In this document: positions 50,444 through 58,993 of the stretch, one piece after another | Position numbering within the stretch: the first letter of the stretch is position 1 | How the letters are laid out: each line of letters starts with the position of its first letter | Assembly (NCBI RefSeq): GCF_001899075.1 | Contig: NZ_MKVA01000005.1 | Location: 186,001 to 250,000 of the forward strand | Origin: Devosia sp. 67-54 | Lineage (GTDB): Bacteria; Pseudomonadota; Alphaproteobacteria; Rhizobiales; Devosiaceae | DNA: 64,000 nucleotides | Direction: 5' to 3' | Made by a program: the position numbers and the translations under genes | Notes under the pieces: model-generated | What the model was told of the DNA's origin: nothing | The model's input: only the letters and a program-made list of their open reading frames with translations | The model's database searches: none

Positions 50444-51598
50444 ATGTCAGCACCCCTCGTTCCTCAAGACGGCCTGCTGCTCGGCCGCGCCCGCGTTCCC
50501 GGATATTCCTATCCGCGCCTGGTGACGGTGCGCAATGGACGCGTGCTCGACATCACCGCGCCGGGCCTCGCGACTTCGCGCGATATCTGCGAGCGCCCCG
50601 ATGCGGCGGCCTATGTCGCCGGCGCCACGGGCACCGATCTCGGCGCGGTGGAGGCGGTGCTCGCGGCAAGCTGGGCGGACAAGGTCTCCGACAGCGCGCC
50701 GTCGCTGCTGTCGCCCATCGACCTGCAGGCGGTGAAGGCGGCGGGCGTCACCTTCGTCGTGTCGCTGCTCGAGCGGGTGATCGAGGAGCAGGCGCGCGGC
50801 GACAAGGCGCGGGCCGAGGCGCTGCGCGGCGAGATCACCGGGCTGATCGGCACCGATCTATCGAAGCTGGTGCCCGGCTCCGACACTGCGATGAAGGTGA
50901 AGCAGACGCTGATCGCGCGCGGCGTGTGGAGCCAGTATCTGGAAGTCGGCATCGGGCCGGATGCCGAGATTTTCACCAAGAGCCAGCCGATGTCGACCGT
51001 CGGCTTCGGCGCCGATGTCGGTATCCTGCCGATCAGCGAATGGAACAATCCGGAGCCCGAGGTGGCGCTGGTGGTGGCGAGCAGCGGCCGGATCGTCGGC
51101 GCGACGCTGGGCAACGACGTCAATCTGCGCGACGTCGAGGGCCGCTCGGCGCTGCTGCTGGGCAAGGCCAAGGACAACAACGCCTCGGCTTCGCTGGGGC
51201 CGTTCATCCGGCTGTTCGACGCCGGGTTCACGCTCGACGACATCAAGAGCGCCGAGGTGGCGCTGGAGGTGAAGGGCGAGGACGGCTTCGTGCTCGACGG
51301 GCACTCGTCGATGCGGCAGATTTCGCGCACGCCGGACTCGCTGGTGGCCTCGGCCATCGGCCGGCATCACCAATATCCCGACGGCTTCGTGCTGTATCTG
51401 GGCACCATGTTCGCGCCAGTGAAGGATCGCGGCGGCGCCGGCAAGGGCTTCACCCACAAGGGCAACGACATCGTGACCATCTCGACGCCGACGCTGGGTG
51501 CGCTTGCCAACCGCGTGCGCCTATCTACCGAATGTCCGCCCTGGACCTATGGCGCGAGCCATCTGATGCGCGACCTGGCGAAGGCGGGGCTGCTGTGA
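50444..51598 (+). CDS. fumarylacetoacetate hydrolase family protein, probable 2-keto-3-deoxy-pentonate dehydratase
   Basis: A 384-residue FAH-fold protein. PDAEIFTKSQPMSTVGFGAD, NNPEPEVALVVASSGRIVGA and GNDVNLRDVEGRSALLLGKA carry the acidic metal ligands of the family. The length and neighbouring ketoglutarate-semialdehyde dehydrogenase resemble AraD1-type L-2-keto-3-deoxyarabonate dehydratases of oxidative pentose pathways, which convert the keto-deoxy acid to 2-ketoglutarate semialdehyde. The specific substrate is inferred from context. The start at 50444 fits the family; an upstream in-frame ATG lacks homology. Confidence 0.82.
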   Translation: MSAPLVPQDGLLLGRARVPGYSYPRLVTVRNGRVLDITAPGLATSRDICERPDAAAYVAGATGTDLGAVEAVLAASWADKVSDSAPSLLSPIDLQAVKAAGVTFVVSLLERVIEEQARGDKARAEALRGEITGLIGTDLSKLVPGSDTAMKVKQTLIARGVWSQYLEVGIGPDAEIFTKSQPMSTVGFGADVGILPISEWNNPEPEVALVVASSGRIVGATLGNDVNLRDVEGRSALLLGKAKDNNASASLGPFIRLFDAGFTLDDIKSAEVALEVKGEDGFVLDGHSSMRQISRTPDSLVASAIGRHHQYPDGFVLYLGTMFAPVKDRGGAGKGFTHKGNDIVTISTPTLGALANRVRLSTECPPWTYGASHLMRDLAKAGLL

Positions 51599-51626
51599 GA
51601 TCGAACAGACCTCGCCCACCTACCGC

Positions 51627-51709
51627 GTGTCATCCCCCGCGAAAGCGGGGACCCATCGGCCCGCTGGCACAAGGTGTGAGTTGGGTCCCCGCTTTCGCGG
51701 GGATGACAC
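51627..51709. repeat. large inverted repeat (RPE-like) between FAH and ALDH genes
   Basis: The left arm 51627-51655 and right arm 51682-51709 are reverse complements apart from one extra C (core GCGAAAGCGGGGACCCA). A 26-base loop lies between them. This core, with CATCCCC, is a well-known intergenic palindrome in many alpha- and betaproteobacterial genomes. It separates two genes of one pathway and could attenuate read-through. Confidence 0.8.
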
Positions 51710-51752
51710 TCTTAGTTTATGACCGGGCTCGTGGCCCGAAAGGATTTGCAAG

Positions 51753-53192
51753 ATGGAAGACCTGCACAAGAATCTGATCGACGGCGAATGGGTCGGTGGC
51801 GAGGGCGTGCCCAACATCAATCCGTCCAACACCGACGAGGTGGTGGGCCTTTATGCCCGCGCCACGCTGGACGACGCGCAGCGCGCCATCGCGGCGGCGA
51901 AGGCGGCGTTTCCGGCGTGGTCGCGCTCGGGGCTATTGGAGCGGCACTCCATCCTGAGCAAGGCGGCGCATGAGATCATGGCGCGCAAGGAAGAGCTGGG
52001 GGCGCTGCTGAGCCGCGAGGAGGGCAAGACGCTGCCCGAGGGCATCGGCGAGGCGACGCGCGCCGGGCAGATCTTCGAATTCTTTGCCGGCGAGGCGCTG
52101 CGGCTCAGCGGCGAGACCATTCCGTCGGTGCGCCCGGGAGTCGGCGTCGAGATCACGCGCGAACCGATCGGGGTGGTCGGCATCATCACGCCGTGGAATT
52201 TCCCCATCGCCATCCCGAGCTGGAAGATCGCGCCGGCGCTCTGCTACGGCAACACCGTGGTGTTCAAGCCGGCCGAGCTGGTGCCGGGCTGCGCCTGGGC
52301 GATCGTCGACATCCTGCATCGCGCCGGGCTGCCCAAGGGCGTGCTCAACCTGGTGATGGGCAAGGGCTCGGTGGTCGGGCAGGCGATGCTCGACGCCAAA
52401 CAGATCAATGCCTTCAGCTTCACCGGCTCGGTGGGCACCGGGCGGCGCGTCGCCGACGCCTCGGTCAAGGTGATGCGCAAGTTCCAGCTCGAGATGGGCG
52501 GCAAGAATCCGACCGTGGTGCTCGACGACGCCGACCTCAAGGTGGCGGTGGAGACGGTGGCGCAGTCGGCGTTCTTTTCGACCGGACAGCGCTGCACCGC
52601 GTCGTCGCGCGTCATCGTCACCGAGGGCATCCACGACAAATTCGTCGCGGCGCTGAGCGAGCGGGTGCGGGCCCTCAAGGTGGGCGATGCGCTGGAAAAG
52701 GGCATCGAGATCGGCCCGGTGGTCGATCCGAGCCAGCTCAAGCAGGACACCGACTATATCGAAATCGGCAGGCAGGAGGGCGCGAAGCTCGCGGCGGGCG
52801 GCGAGGTGCTGACGCTCAAGACGCCGGGCCACTACCTGCAGCCGACGCTGTTCACGGAAGCCACCAACCAGATGCGCATCTCCCGCGAGGAAATCTTCGG
52901 GCCGGTGGCGTCGGTGATCCGCGTCAAGGATTACGACGAGGCGCTGGCGACGGCCAACGACACCGAATTCGGATTGAGCGCCGGCATCGTCACCACCTCG
53001 CTCAAATACGCGACGCATTTCAAGCGCAACGCCGAAGCCGGGATGGTGATGGTCAACGTGCCGACGGCCGGCGTCGATTTCCACGTGCCGTTCGGCGGTC
53101 GCAAGGGCTCGAGCTACGGCCCGCGCGAGCAGGGCAAATACGCAGCGGAGTTCTTCACCCAGGTGAAGACGGCGTACACGGCGGCGGGCTAG
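51753..53192 (+). CDS. aldehyde dehydrogenase, probable 2-ketoglutarate semialdehyde dehydrogenase
   Basis: A 479-residue NAD(P)-dependent aldehyde dehydrogenase. It has the cofactor-binding IITPWNFPIAIPSWKIAPAL, the general base Glu247 in FQLEMGGKNP and the nucleophile Cys281 in FSTGQRCTASSRV, with EEIFGPVASVI near the C-terminus. The size and the FAH-family neighbour support 2-ketoglutarate semialdehyde oxidation to 2-ketoglutarate, which enters the TCA cycle. It is convergent with the LacI gene, with stop codons 4 bp apart. Confidence 0.88.
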   Translation: MEDLHKNLIDGEWVGGEGVPNINPSNTDEVVGLYARATLDDAQRAIAAAKAAFPAWSRSGLLERHSILSKAAHEIMARKEELGALLSREEGKTLPEGIGEATRAGQIFEFFAGEALRLSGETIPSVRPGVGVEITREPIGVVGIITPWNFPIAIPSWKIAPALCYGNTVVFKPAELVPGCAWAIVDILHRAGLPKGVLNLVMGKGSVVGQAMLDAKQINAFSFTGSVGTGRRVADASVKVMRKFQLEMGGKNPTVVLDDADLKVAVETVAQSAFFSTGQRCTASSRVIVTEGIHDKFVAALSERVRALKVGDALEKGIEIGPVVDPSQLKQDTDYIEIGRQEGAKLAAGGEVLTLKTPGHYLQPTLFTEATNQMRISREEIFGPVASVIRVKDYDEALATANDTEFGLSAGIVTTSLKYATHFKRNAEAGMVMVNVPTAGVDFHVPFGGRKGSSYGPREQGKYAAEFFTQVKTAYTAAG

Positions 53193-53196
53193 TCCC

Positions 53197-54261
53197 TTAC
53201 GACCGGCGGATGCGGGAAATCCTCAGGTCCGGCTCACCCGGCCCCAGGCGGGCGACGGAGTTGCGCAGGATCAGCTCGCTGCGCAGCAGGACTTCGCGCC
53301 GCTCGACCTCGCGGCCTTCGAGCATGGCCAGCAGCAGCGTCATGGCGGCCTCGCCGATCTTGGAGCGGGGCTGCTTCATGGTGGTGAGCGAGGGGTTGAC
53401 GAAGCTCGCATAGGAAATGTCGTCGAAGCCCATCACCGAGAACTGCCGCGGCAGGTCGTAGCCGCGGGCGTTGAGGGCGATCATGACGCCGAGCGCGGTG
53501 GCGTCGTTGACGCACAGGAACGCCGTGGGCAGCAAATCGCGCACGAACATGTGCTCGGCCGCCTGGCGGCCGCTCTCGGTGGTGCCGTCGCCCTCGAGGA
53601 TCAGCATCGGATCGATGGCGATGCCGGCGGCGCCGAGCGCGGCGCGGTAGCCGCGTTCGCGCACCTCGTTGACGAGGCGGCTGGCGGAGCGGCCGATGAA
53701 GGCGATGCGGCGGTGGCCCTGCGAGATCAGATGCTCGGCGGCGATGCGGGCGCCCTCGAAATTGTCGACGCCGACGAACGGCACCTGGTGGTGGTCGCCG
53801 GGAATGGGCTCGTTCACCGCCACCATCGGCGGCAGCCGGGCAGGGCCCTCGGTCTGGTAGCCGAAGGGCAGATGGCCGGTGAGCAGGATCAGGCCGTCGG
53901 CCTGGTTGGAACTGATGAAGCGCAGATAGTCGGTTTCGCGCGTGGCGTCGTTCTGGGTGTTGCCGATCAGCACGCCGTAGCCGCGCTTGCTGGCCTCGGT
54001 CTCGAGCCCGACGAGGATGTTGGAGAAGTTGGGGTCGCCCACGTCCGGCGCCAGGATCAGGATCATGTTGGCGCGGCGCATGCGCAGCGAGCGCGCCATG
54101 GCGTTGGTGGTGTAGCCGGTGCGGGCGATGGCGTCGTTGACGCGGCGGCGAGTGGCGTCGGCCACCTTGGCCGGCTCGTTGATGGCGCGGCTCACGGTGG
54201 CGATGGACACGCCGGCGATGGCCGCGACGTCTTCGATCGTGGCGAGTTTCTGCTGCAGCAC
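53197..54261 (-). CDS. LacI family transcriptional regulator
   Basis: A 354-residue repressor with the N-terminal LacI helix-turn-helix (TIEDVAAIAGVSIATVSRAI, about 8-27, then hinge AMARSLRMRRANMI). A periplasmic-binding-like sugar domain follows (LILAPDVGDPNFSNILVGLE, GVDNFEGARIAAEHLISQG, VMGFDDISYASFVNPSLTTM). The start is a GTG. It is divergent from the CUT2 transporter genes, with two palindromes between them that are its probable operators. It likely senses a sugar or sugar acid handled by this cluster. Confidence 0.93.
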   Translation of the reverse strand: MLQQKLATIEDVAAIAGVSIATVSRAINEPAKVADATRRRVNDAIARTGYTTNAMARSLRMRRANMILILAPDVGDPNFSNILVGLETEASKRGYGVLIGNTQNDATRETDYLRFISSNQADGLILLTGHLPFGYQTEGPARLPPMVAVNEPIPGDHHQVPFVGVDNFEGARIAAEHLISQGHRRIAFIGRSASRLVNEVRERGYRAALGAAGIAIDPMLILEGDGTTESGRQAAEHMFVRDLLPTAFLCVNDATALGVMIALNARGYDLPRQFSVMGFDDISYASFVNPSLTTMKQPRSKIGEAAMTLLLAMLEGREVERREVLLRSELILRNSVARLGPGEPDLRISRIRRS

Positions 54262-54362
54262 CTGGTGCTCCGCCAGCGGCGATCCGGCTTGGCGTCGGGC
54301 TTTCCCCCTGCAGGCCGGTTCGGGCCGCGACGCTGGCGCAAACCTATACCTTTCGCCGGTTG

Positions 54363-54376
54363 TGTAAACCTTTACA
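54363..54376. promoter_or_regulatory. LacI-type operator, site 1
   Basis: TGTAAA CC TTTACA, a perfect 6+6 palindrome between the LacI gene and the CUT2 transporter. The half-site is typical of LacI-family operators, although the centre is CC rather than the usual CG. Confidence 0.65.
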
Positions 54377-54383
54377 TGCCGTA

Positions 54384-54397
54384 TGAAAACCTTTACA
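54384..54397. promoter_or_regulatory. LacI-type operator, site 2
   Basis: TGAAAA CC TTTACA repeats site 1 with two changes in the left half, exactly 21 bp downstream (two helical turns). It fits cooperative binding by one regulator. Confidence 0.55.
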
Positions 54398-54458
54398 TCT
54401 TTCCGCGGACGAAGATCGCAGGGTCAAAATGCGTCGCGTCCATGGGAGGCAGATCCGT

Positions 54459-55982
54459 ATGTCCGGACCCGATGGCACCGCTGTGCCGCCGATCCTTGCG
54501 GCGAACAGGATCTCGAAGTCGTTCGGCGAAATCCCGGTGCTGTTCAGCATCGATTTCGACGTCCGGCCGGGCGAGGTGCATGCCATCATCGGCGAGAACG
54601 GCGCCGGCAAGTCGACGCTGATGAAGATCCTGTCGGGGTTCGAGCAGCCGACGTCGGGCACCATCACCTATGACGGCAGGGCGGTGACGCTGCCGCCCAA
54701 TGGCGAGGCGGAAGCGCTCGGCATCGTGCTCATCCACCAGGAGCTGAACCTCGCCGAGCATTTGCGGGTGGTGGATTCGATCTTCCTTGGCCGCGAGCTC
54801 AAGCGCTTCGGGCTGCTCGACGGCCGGCAGATGCGCGACAAGGCGCGCGAGCTGCTCGAAACGCTGCATGTCGGCATCGATCCCAACGCCCGCATCGACA
54901 GCCTGACGGTCGCCGACCGGCAGATGGTCGAGATCGCCAAGGCGATCAGCCGCGACGCGCGGGTGCTGATCATGGACGAGCCGACGGCGGTGCTGTCGCT
55001 GGCCGAGACCGAGACGCTGTTCGAGCAGATCAAGCGGCTGACGGCGCGCGGCGTCGCCATCATCTTCATTTCGCACAAGCTCGACGAGGTGATGCGGATT
55101 TCCGACCGGGTCACGGTGCTGCGCGACGGGCAATTGATCGCCACGGTCGACGCCAGGGCGCTGACGCCGGATTCGGCGGCGCAGATGATGGTCGGGCGCG
55201 AATTGCACAATCTCTATCCGCCCAAGCACGAGCCGGACGTCGATGCGCCGGCGGTGCTGTCGGTCGGCCATCTCAGCGCGCGCGGCGTCGATGACGTATC
55301 GTTCGAGCTGAGGAAGGGCGAAATCCTCGGCTTTGCCGGACTGGTCGGCTCGGGGCGCACCGCGGTGGCCGAGGCGGTGGTGGGGCTCACGCATCGCAGC
55401 GGCGGCGAGATCAAGGTCAATGGCCGCGCCGTGCACTTCGCCAATGTGGCGCAGTCGCTGGCGGCGGGCATCGCCTACATGACCAAGGACCGCAAGGGCA
55501 AAGGCCTGCTGGTCAATATGGGGCTGCGGCCCAATCTGACTCTACTGACGCTGCAGCGGCATCTGCGCGGGCCGTTCCTCGACACGGCAAGCGAGGCGCG
55601 GGCGCTGGAGCGGGCGACGCGGCGCTTCGACATCCGGGCCCGCGACGCCTCGGTCAGGGTCGGGCAGCTTTCGGGCGGCAACCAGCAGAAGCTGATGCTG
55701 GGCAAGACCATGGAAAGCGAGCCCGACATCATCATCATGGACGAGCCGACGCGCGGCATCGACGTGGGCACCAAGCAGCAGATCTACCACATCATCGCGG
55801 CGCTGGCGGCCGAGGGCAAATCCATCATCGTCATCTCGTCGGAGCTGCAGGAGGTGATCGGCCTCAGCCACCGGGTGATGGTGATGCGGTTCGGCCGCAT
55901 CGTCGGCGAACTGGTCGGCGACCAGATCACCGAGGAGCAGATCGTGCGGCACCAGATGGGCATCGAGGGGAAAGCGGCATGA
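54459..55982 (+). CDS. CUT2 sugar ABC transporter, ATP-binding protein (RbsA/XylG type)
   Basis: A 507-residue double-ATPase subunit. The first domain has Walker A GENGAGKSTLMKIL (about residue 45) and Walker B VLIMDEPTAVL. The second domain has a degenerate Walker A region (FAGLVGSGRTAVAEAV) and an intact signature GQLSGGNQQKLMLGK with IIIMDEPTRGIDVG. This asymmetry is typical of CUT2 ATPases. The start at 54459 (MSGPDGTA) has GGGAGG at correct spacing; ATG at 54429 lacks one. Its stop overlaps the permease start (ATGA). Confidence 0.95.
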   Translation: MSGPDGTAVPPILAANRISKSFGEIPVLFSIDFDVRPGEVHAIIGENGAGKSTLMKILSGFEQPTSGTITYDGRAVTLPPNGEAEALGIVLIHQELNLAEHLRVVDSIFLGRELKRFGLLDGRQMRDKARELLETLHVGIDPNARIDSLTVADRQMVEIAKAISRDARVLIMDEPTAVLSLAETETLFEQIKRLTARGVAIIFISHKLDEVMRISDRVTVLRDGQLIATVDARALTPDSAAQMMVGRELHNLYPPKHEPDVDAPAVLSVGHLSARGVDDVSFELRKGEILGFAGLVGSGRTAVAEAVVGLTHRSGGEIKVNGRAVHFANVAQSLAAGIAYMTKDRKGKGLLVNMGLRPNLTLLTLQRHLRGPFLDTASEARALERATRRFDIRARDASVRVGQLSGGNQQKLMLGKTMESEPDIIIMDEPTRGIDVGTKQQIYHIIAALAAEGKSIIVISSELQEVIGLSHRVMVMRFGRIVGELVGDQITEEQIVRHQMGIEGKAA

Positions 55983-56986
55983 CGACCACGACCACCGGAG
56001 AGGCGACGGCGCAGCGGCGCCGGCCACGGCTGCGGCTCGGCGCGCTCGGGCCGCTCCTGGCCTTGCTGCTGCTGATGATCCTGGGCGCGTCGCTCAACGG
56101 CAATTTCCTCACCATCGCCAACATGGCCAATATCGTGGCCCGCGCCTCGTTCATCGGCATCATCGCCATCGGCGCGACCTTCGTCATCACCTCGGGCGGC
56201 ATCGATCTGTCGGTGGGCTCGCTCGCGGCGTTCACCGCCGGCATGATCATCATCATCATCAATTCGCTGGTGGGGCCGCTGGGGCCGGGCTGGTCGTCGG
56301 TCGGCATCGGCATTCTGGCGGGTCTCGCCATCGGCCTCGTCGGCGGCGGCGCCAACGGTGCGCTGGTGACCATCGGGCGGATCGAGCCGTTCATCGTGAC
56401 GCTGGGCACGCTCGGCATCTTCCGGGCGCTGATCACCTTCCTCGCCAATGGCGGCACGCTGAACCTCAACTTCCAGGCGTCCGACACCTATTCGCCGCTG
56501 TATTCGGGCAACGTGCTGGGCATTCCGCTGCCGATCGTGATCTTCGCGGTGGTCGCCATCATCGCCGAGCTGGCGCTGCGGCGGACGACCTTCGGCCGGC
56601 ACATCGCCGCCATCGGCTCGAACGAGCAGGTGGCGCGCTATTCGGCGATCAAGGTCGATCGCGTGCGGCTGATGACCTATGTACTGCAGGGTCTCCTGGT
56701 GGGCGTGGCGGCGGCGCTCTACGTGCCGAAATTCGGCTCGGCCAACAGCTCGACGGCGGTGCTGTGGGAGTTGCAGGCCATCGCCGCGGTGATCATCGGC
56801 GGCACCACGCTGCGCGGCGGCTTCGGCCGCATCTGGGGCACCGTGGTCGGGGTGATCATCCTCGAGCTCATCGGCAACATCCTCAATCTGCAGAATTTGA
56901 TCAGCCCCTACCTGAACCAGGCGTTCCAGGGCGCGATCATCATCGTTGCGGTGCTGCTGCAGCGGTCCCGCAAGACGACCAACTGA
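55979..56986 (+). CDS. CUT2 sugar ABC transporter, permease (RbsC type)
   Basis: A 335-residue inner-membrane permease with about eight to ten helices. Family motifs include IAIGATFVITSGGIDLSVGS, GNVLGIPLPIVIFAVVAI and TTFGRHIAAIGSNEQVARYS. In addition, VIIGGTTLRGGFGRIWGTVV is the typical C-terminal stretch. The start overlaps the ATPase stop by 4 bp. It works as a homodimer with the ATPase and the substrate-binding protein that follows. Confidence 0.95.
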   Translation: MTTTTTGEATAQRRRPRLRLGALGPLLALLLLMILGASLNGNFLTIANMANIVARASFIGIIAIGATFVITSGGIDLSVGSLAAFTAGMIIIIINSLVGPLGPGWSSVGIGILAGLAIGLVGGGANGALVTIGRIEPFIVTLGTLGIFRALITFLANGGTLNLNFQASDTYSPLYSGNVLGIPLPIVIFAVVAIIAELALRRTTFGRHIAAIGSNEQVARYSAIKVDRVRLMTYVLQGLLVGVAAALYVPKFGSANSSTAVLWELQAIAAVIIGGTTLRGGFGRIWGTVVGVIILELIGNILNLQNLISPYLNQAFQGAIIIVAVLLQRSRKTTN

Positions 56987-57043
56987 ACCAGAGTTCTACC
57001 ACGGCCCGGCGAAAGGGCCCCCAACGGGAGGAAAGACGAGCAA

Positions 57044-58003
57044 ATGAACCTGATGAAGACCACAGCGCTGGCGGCCCTCGTCGTCGGCAGCCTGACCGTC
57101 GCGGGAAGCGCGATCGGCCAGGACAAGACCTACACCATCGGCGTCTCGGTGCCGACGGCCGACCATGGCTGGACCGGCGGCGTGGATTTCTTCGCGCAGC
57201 AGGCGGTCGACCGGCTGCAGAAGGCCTATCCGAACCTGAAGTTCGTCCTGGCCACGGCGCCCGATTCGACCAAGCAGGCCGCCGATCTCGAGGACATGGT
57301 GACGACCCGCAACATCGACGGGCTGGTGATCCTGCCGGGCGATCCGGACGCGATGACCGCCTCGATCAAGAAGGTCAAGGACGCCGGCAAATGGGTGACG
57401 GTCGTCGACCGCGCGCTCAGCCAGCCGGGCATCCCCGACCTCTATGTCGCGGGCGACAATCCGGGCCTCGGCGCCACCACGGCGGCGTACTTCAAGTCGG
57501 CGCTGCCCAACGGCGGCAAGGTGGTGGTGCTGCGCGGCCTGCCGATCCCGATCGACAAGCAGCGCTTCGATGCGTTCATGGAAGGCATCAAGGACACCAA
57601 GATCCAGGTGCTCGACAACCAGTTCGCCAACTGGAACCGCGACGACGGCTACAAGGTCATGCAGGACTTCCTGACCAAATATCCCGAGATCGACGCGGTG
57701 TGGGCGCAGGACGACGATACGCTGATCGGGGCGCTGAAGGCGGCCAAGGAAGCGGGACGTGACGACAAGATGTGGTTCGTCGGCGGCGCCGGCATGAACC
57801 AGATCGTCAAGATGGTGGCCGCCGGTTCCAAGCAGGTGCCGGTGGACGTCAGCTACAACCCGAACATGGTGGCCACGGCCATCGACCTCACGGCGCTGCA
57901 CTTCGTCGCCAATTCGCAGGTCGACGGCACGATGATCATCAATTCGACGCTGATCACCAAGGACAATGCGGCGCAGTTCGACTATCCGAACACGCCGTTC
58001 TGA
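57044..58003 (+). CDS. CUT2 sugar ABC transporter, periplasmic substrate-binding protein
   Basis: A 319-residue protein with a signal peptide (MNLMKTTALAALVVGSLTVA). The mature part has the RbsB-like fold: YTIGVSVPTADHGWTGGVDF, DGLVILPGDPDAM, VTVVDRALSQPGIPDLYVAG, VVVLRGLPIPIDKQRFDAFM and IDAVWAQDDDTLIGALKAAK. An AACGGGAGGAAAG ribosome-binding site precedes it, 57 bp after the permease. The ligand is unresolved; with the FAH/KGSADH genes nearby a pentose or sugar acid is plausible. Confidence 0.94.
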   Translation: MNLMKTTALAALVVGSLTVAGSAIGQDKTYTIGVSVPTADHGWTGGVDFFAQQAVDRLQKAYPNLKFVLATAPDSTKQAADLEDMVTTRNIDGLVILPGDPDAMTASIKKVKDAGKWVTVVDRALSQPGIPDLYVAGDNPGLGATTAAYFKSALPNGGKVVVLRGLPIPIDKQRFDAFMEGIKDTKIQVLDNQFANWNRDDGYKVMQDFLTKYPEIDAVWAQDDDTLIGALKAAKEAGRDDKMWFVGGAGMNQIVKMVAAGSKQVPVDVSYNPNMVATAIDLTALHFVANSQVDGTMIINSTLITKDNAAQFDYPNTPF

Positions 58004-58028
58004 TCGGCCGCGTTCGACGTGACATGAG

Positions 58029-58058
58029 GAAGGCCGCCCGGGCGATCGGGCGGCCTTC
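58029..58058 (+). terminator. hairpin after the CUT2 operon
   Basis: GAAGGCCGCCCG, a 6-base loop, then CGGGCGGCCTTC form a perfect 12-bp stem 25 bp after the binding protein stop. It is followed by TGCGTC rather than a T-run, but its position and strength suggest termination. Confidence 0.7.
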
Positions 58059-58076
58059 TGCGTCCGGGGCGGCGCC

Positions 58077-58427
58077 TTATCTGCCGGCCTTGCGGCCCTG
58101 CATTTCGGCCTCGAAGATGTCGCGGAGGTCGCCTGAGGCGGGGGTCTCGCTGGTGGCGCCGTCGGAGGAGACGCTGAGCGTTGCGAGGCCATCCAGCGCG
58201 CTCGCTTCGTCCTGGCCGAAAATGCTGCGGCTGAGGGCATCGGCGTCGACCTTCGGCATCGGCTGCGCGCTCACCGGGCCGGGCAGGCTCATCGGCGCGT
58301 CGCGGTTGAGCCCGCGGTCGGCCGGGCCGCGATTGCCGTCGACGGAGTCGGCGGCGAGCACCGGGCTGGCTGCCAGCGCCGCGCCAACCATCAGCAGGAC
58401 GGCGATCGATCGAAGGTGAGAGGTCAT
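58077..58427 (-). CDS. small exported protein, unknown
   Basis: A 116-residue protein with a signal peptide (MTSHLRSIAVLLMVGAALAA, cleavage expected after VLA). The mature part is Ser/Ala/Asp-rich and probably disordered, ending in DLRDIFEAEMQGRKAGR, an amphipathic basic tail. GGAGCCTACG precedes the ATG at 58427, favouring it over an ATG four codons earlier. No family was recognised. Confidence 0.7.
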   Translation of the reverse strand: MTSHLRSIAVLLMVGAALAASPVLAADSVDGNRGPADRGLNRDAPMSLPGPVSAQPMPKVDADALSRSIFGQDEASALDGLATLSVSSDGATSETPASGDLRDIFEAEMQGRKAGR

Positions 58428-58644
58428 CGTAGGCTCCATGTCAGCGCGATTGGCCGCGCGGTTGTGATGCCCATGAGACGGCAGGACGGGCGAAGTCCTT
58501 GGTGGTCGTGCGAAAATGCCCGCGAGCCGCTTGGAAGGCCGCCTTTGCGGACGCCAAAAGGTTCCATGACAAAAGCTTTAATCTCTGCCTCGAAACCACA
58601 CGCGCAGTCGTCCGTTGCTCCCTCGAACCCCAAAATCGAGAGAG

Positions 58645-58944
58645 ATGAACATGAAGACGATCATTTCAGCCGTCTGCATCGCAACCCTGTCGCTGGGCAC
58701 CATGGCCGCAACGATGGCGCCGGTGCAGGCCGCGCCCTACGGCCGATCCTACGACCACTCGCACAAATGGCGGTTCGAGAAGCGCGGCAACTACGCGTAC
58801 CTCAACGGCCATCGCGGCGACCGCCACCGCCATCCGGGCTGGCGTTACTACGAGGGCTATTATTTCCCGCCGGCCGCCTTCGTGGTCGGCGCCCTGATCT
58901 TCGGCGGCATCCTGGGCAGCATCATCGCCAGCCAGCACCACTAA
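58645..58944 (+). CDS. small exported His/Tyr/Gly-rich protein
   Basis: A 99-residue protein with a signal peptide (MNMKTIISAVCIATLSLGTM). The mature part is basic and aromatic (YGRSYDHSHKWRFEKRGNYA and HRGDRHRHPGWRYYEGYYFP) and ends with a Gly-rich hydrophobic segment (VVGALIFGGILGSIIA). The composition resembles RcnB-like or small Gly-zipper envelope proteins, but no family is certain. The His-rich stretch could bind metals. It is followed by a terminator. Confidence 0.7.
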   Translation: MNMKTIISAVCIATLSLGTMAATMAPVQAAPYGRSYDHSHKWRFEKRGNYAYLNGHRGDRHRHPGWRYYEGYYFPPAAFVVGALIFGGILGSIIASQHH

Positions 58945-58969
58945 GACCACAGACGAAGCCCAAACTCGA

Positions 58970-58993
58970 CGGCGGCCCCAGGGCCGCCGCTTT
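58970..58993 (+). terminator. terminator between the small exported protein gene and hpt
   Basis: CGGCGGCCC and GGGCCGCCG form a perfect 9-bp stem with a minimal 2-base loop, followed by CTTTC. It lies 25 bp after the plus-strand stop and next to the convergent hpt stop. Confidence 0.7.
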
